Source: Hymenobacter fodinae
Lineage (GTDB): Bacteria; Bacteroidota; Bacteroidia; Cytophagales; Hymenobacteraceae
Direction: 5' to 3'
Assembly: GCF_004745825.1 (NCBI RefSeq)
Contig: NZ_SRLA01000003.1
Location: 434,001-498,000, forward strand
Length of the DNA: 64,000 bases
Part shown: one piece after another, positions 63,210 to 64,000 of the stretch
Position numbering within the stretch: position 1 is the first letter of the stretch
Layout of the letters: each line of letters opens with the position of its first letter
Translations under genes and position numbers: made by a program
Notes under the pieces: generated by a model
What the model was told of the DNA's origin: nothing
Databases searched by the model: none
Seen by the model: only the letters and a program-made list of their open reading frames with translations

Positions 63210-63443
63210 GCTGGTTGAGTTAGAATAATGAATCTAGAGGGCTACGTAAGCAATGGGTCACCAAGCTACAGAACCCGCAGCGTTTCGCCCCAGAATTGGT
63301 GCATGAGCTAGGCCTATACCTCCCTGGCCTAGCACCTCCATCCGGTAGGTTTTGCCTGGCTTACTCAGCTTAACACCTGCCGCTGCCTGTTTAGCTCAAC
63401 CATAACCCCGGTCTGGAAATCAGCGCTACACATAGCTCCACCC

Positions 63444-64000
63444 ATGCTCTCTCCTATGGCAACTCAGAAGCTGCGCGGCAACGATCTGCGCAAAATTGGC
63501 TACCCCGAAGGCCGGGCAATAACGCTGGCGCTGGATATTCTGGAGGACCGCCAACTCAAGAAACTCGACAAGGGCAGCGCCCTGGCTACCCTGCAAAAAA
63601 TCAAGGAAGACCCCTACGCGTATCTGCGCGACTCGCTGTGGCGTGAACTGGCCAAAGAGTTTGTGCCCGACCCCAAGCGCGATGTCAGTCTCAGCCCCGA
63701 GGTTAAAGACTACCGCCGCTATGGGGAGGCATTTATTGAAGACGGAGCCCGTAAACAGATGGACACCGCCATGAAGCTGCCCGTAACGCTTGACGGCGCC
63801 CTTATGCCCGATGCGCACCAGGGCTACGGGCTGCCCATTGGCGGGGTGCTAGCAGTTGATAACGCCGTAATTCCGTACGGGGTGGGCATGGACATAGGGT
63901 GCCGCATGGCGCTATCGGTGTTTGACTTGCCGCCTCATTACCTGGAGCAGCGCACCCAGGAGCTAAAAAAACTGCTACACAACCACACGCGCTTTGGCAA
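63444..64000 (+). CDS. rtcB: RNA-splicing ligase RtcB, 3' end outside window
   Basis: The N-terminal ~185 residues of RtcB, the GTP- and Mn-dependent ligase that joins RNA 2',3'-cyclic phosphate and 5'-OH ends in tRNA and RNA repair. MPDAHQGYGLPIGGVLA and VIPYGVGMDIGCRMAL contain the first metal ligands (Asp, Cys). The frame is open at the window edge. Either ATG 63444 or the in-frame ATG 63456, which starts MATQKLRGND, may be used; the latter looks more like homologues. Confidence 0.93.
   Translation, partial: MLSPMATQKLRGNDLRKIGYPEGRAITLALDILEDRQLKKLDKGSALATLQKIKEDPYAYLRDSLWRELAKEFVPDPKRDVSLSPEVKDYRRYGEAFIEDGARKQMDTAMKLPVTLDGALMPDAHQGYGLPIGGVLAVDNAVIPYGVGMDIGCRMALSVFDLPPHYLEQRTQELKKLLHNHTRFG

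Noticed and set aside
1..64000. tRNA, rRNA, CRISPR arrays, complete insertion sequences, integrases
   Set aside because: No cloverleaf-like segment, spacer array, transposase or integrase was seen on either strand.

Overview
The window looks like a chromosomal segment of a Hymenobacter-like bacterium (phylum Bacteroidota, family Hymenobacteraceae). This is inferred from GC-rich coding sequence, almost no classical Shine-Dalgarno sites, a few TAnnTTTG-type -7 promoter elements, and the protein families present (intradiol dioxygenase lipoprotein, ThuA-domain protein, DUF3060 lipoprotein, many PAS histidine kinases). I saw no rRNA, tRNA, CRISPR array or complete insertion sequence. A 7-base word, CTAGGCC/GGCCTAG, recurs about 70 times by eye, inside and between genes. 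It is missing from the low-GC 10.5-12.9 kb cassette and from much of the glycosyltransferase region.

Layout. 0-10.5 kb: a membrane-stress module of PspA (cut by the window edge), a small membrane protein, a YqiJ-like OB-fold membrane protein, a PH-domain protein, a YqiK-type flotillin and a 1647-residue AAA+ 'DNA repair ATPase'. It is interrupted by a DUF559 nuclease gene flanked by GC-rich palindromic repeats and by a small gene broken by one in-frame TGA. 10.5-12.9 kb: a distinctly AT-rich two-gene cassette, an NdpA/YejK-type nucleoid-associated protein and a four-helix membrane protein. 12.9-27.3 kb: ordinary metabolic and regulatory genes, including a pair made of a short lipoprotein-like peptide ending in a Cys-Pro-Gly-Cys motif and a DUF692 (MNIO) enzyme, which is a candidate RiPP-type modification system. 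27.9-37.4 kb: a surface-polysaccharide locus with an ABC exporter (Wzm/Wzt type), five glycosyltransferases, one of them fused to a methyltransferase-like domain, and one unknown protein. 37.7-46.7 kb: small hypotheticals, a STAS protein, DUF421, a histidine kinase/response regulator pair, an orphan ABC ATPase, a nucleoside deaminase, a SulP transporter with an attenuator-like leader, and a methyltransferase. 46.9-64 kb: an amidohydrolase, a UvrA2-type ATPase lacking the UvrB-binding insert, a SufS-like enzyme whose catalytic Cys is Ser, MsrB, an LRR-kinase divergent from a SWIM/SNF2 helicase, an intradiol dioxygenase, a pirin-like protein, SelO, a ThuA-domain protein and the start of RtcB.

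The best candidates for something undescribed are the peptide/MNIO pair (18.7-20.1 kb), the low-GC NdpA plus membrane-protein cassette (10.6-12.8 kb), the DUF559 nuclease embedded in its own repeats (4.5-5.1 kb) and the highly iterated CTAGGCC word. All functional statements come from reading the sequence and recalling families. No database search was run.
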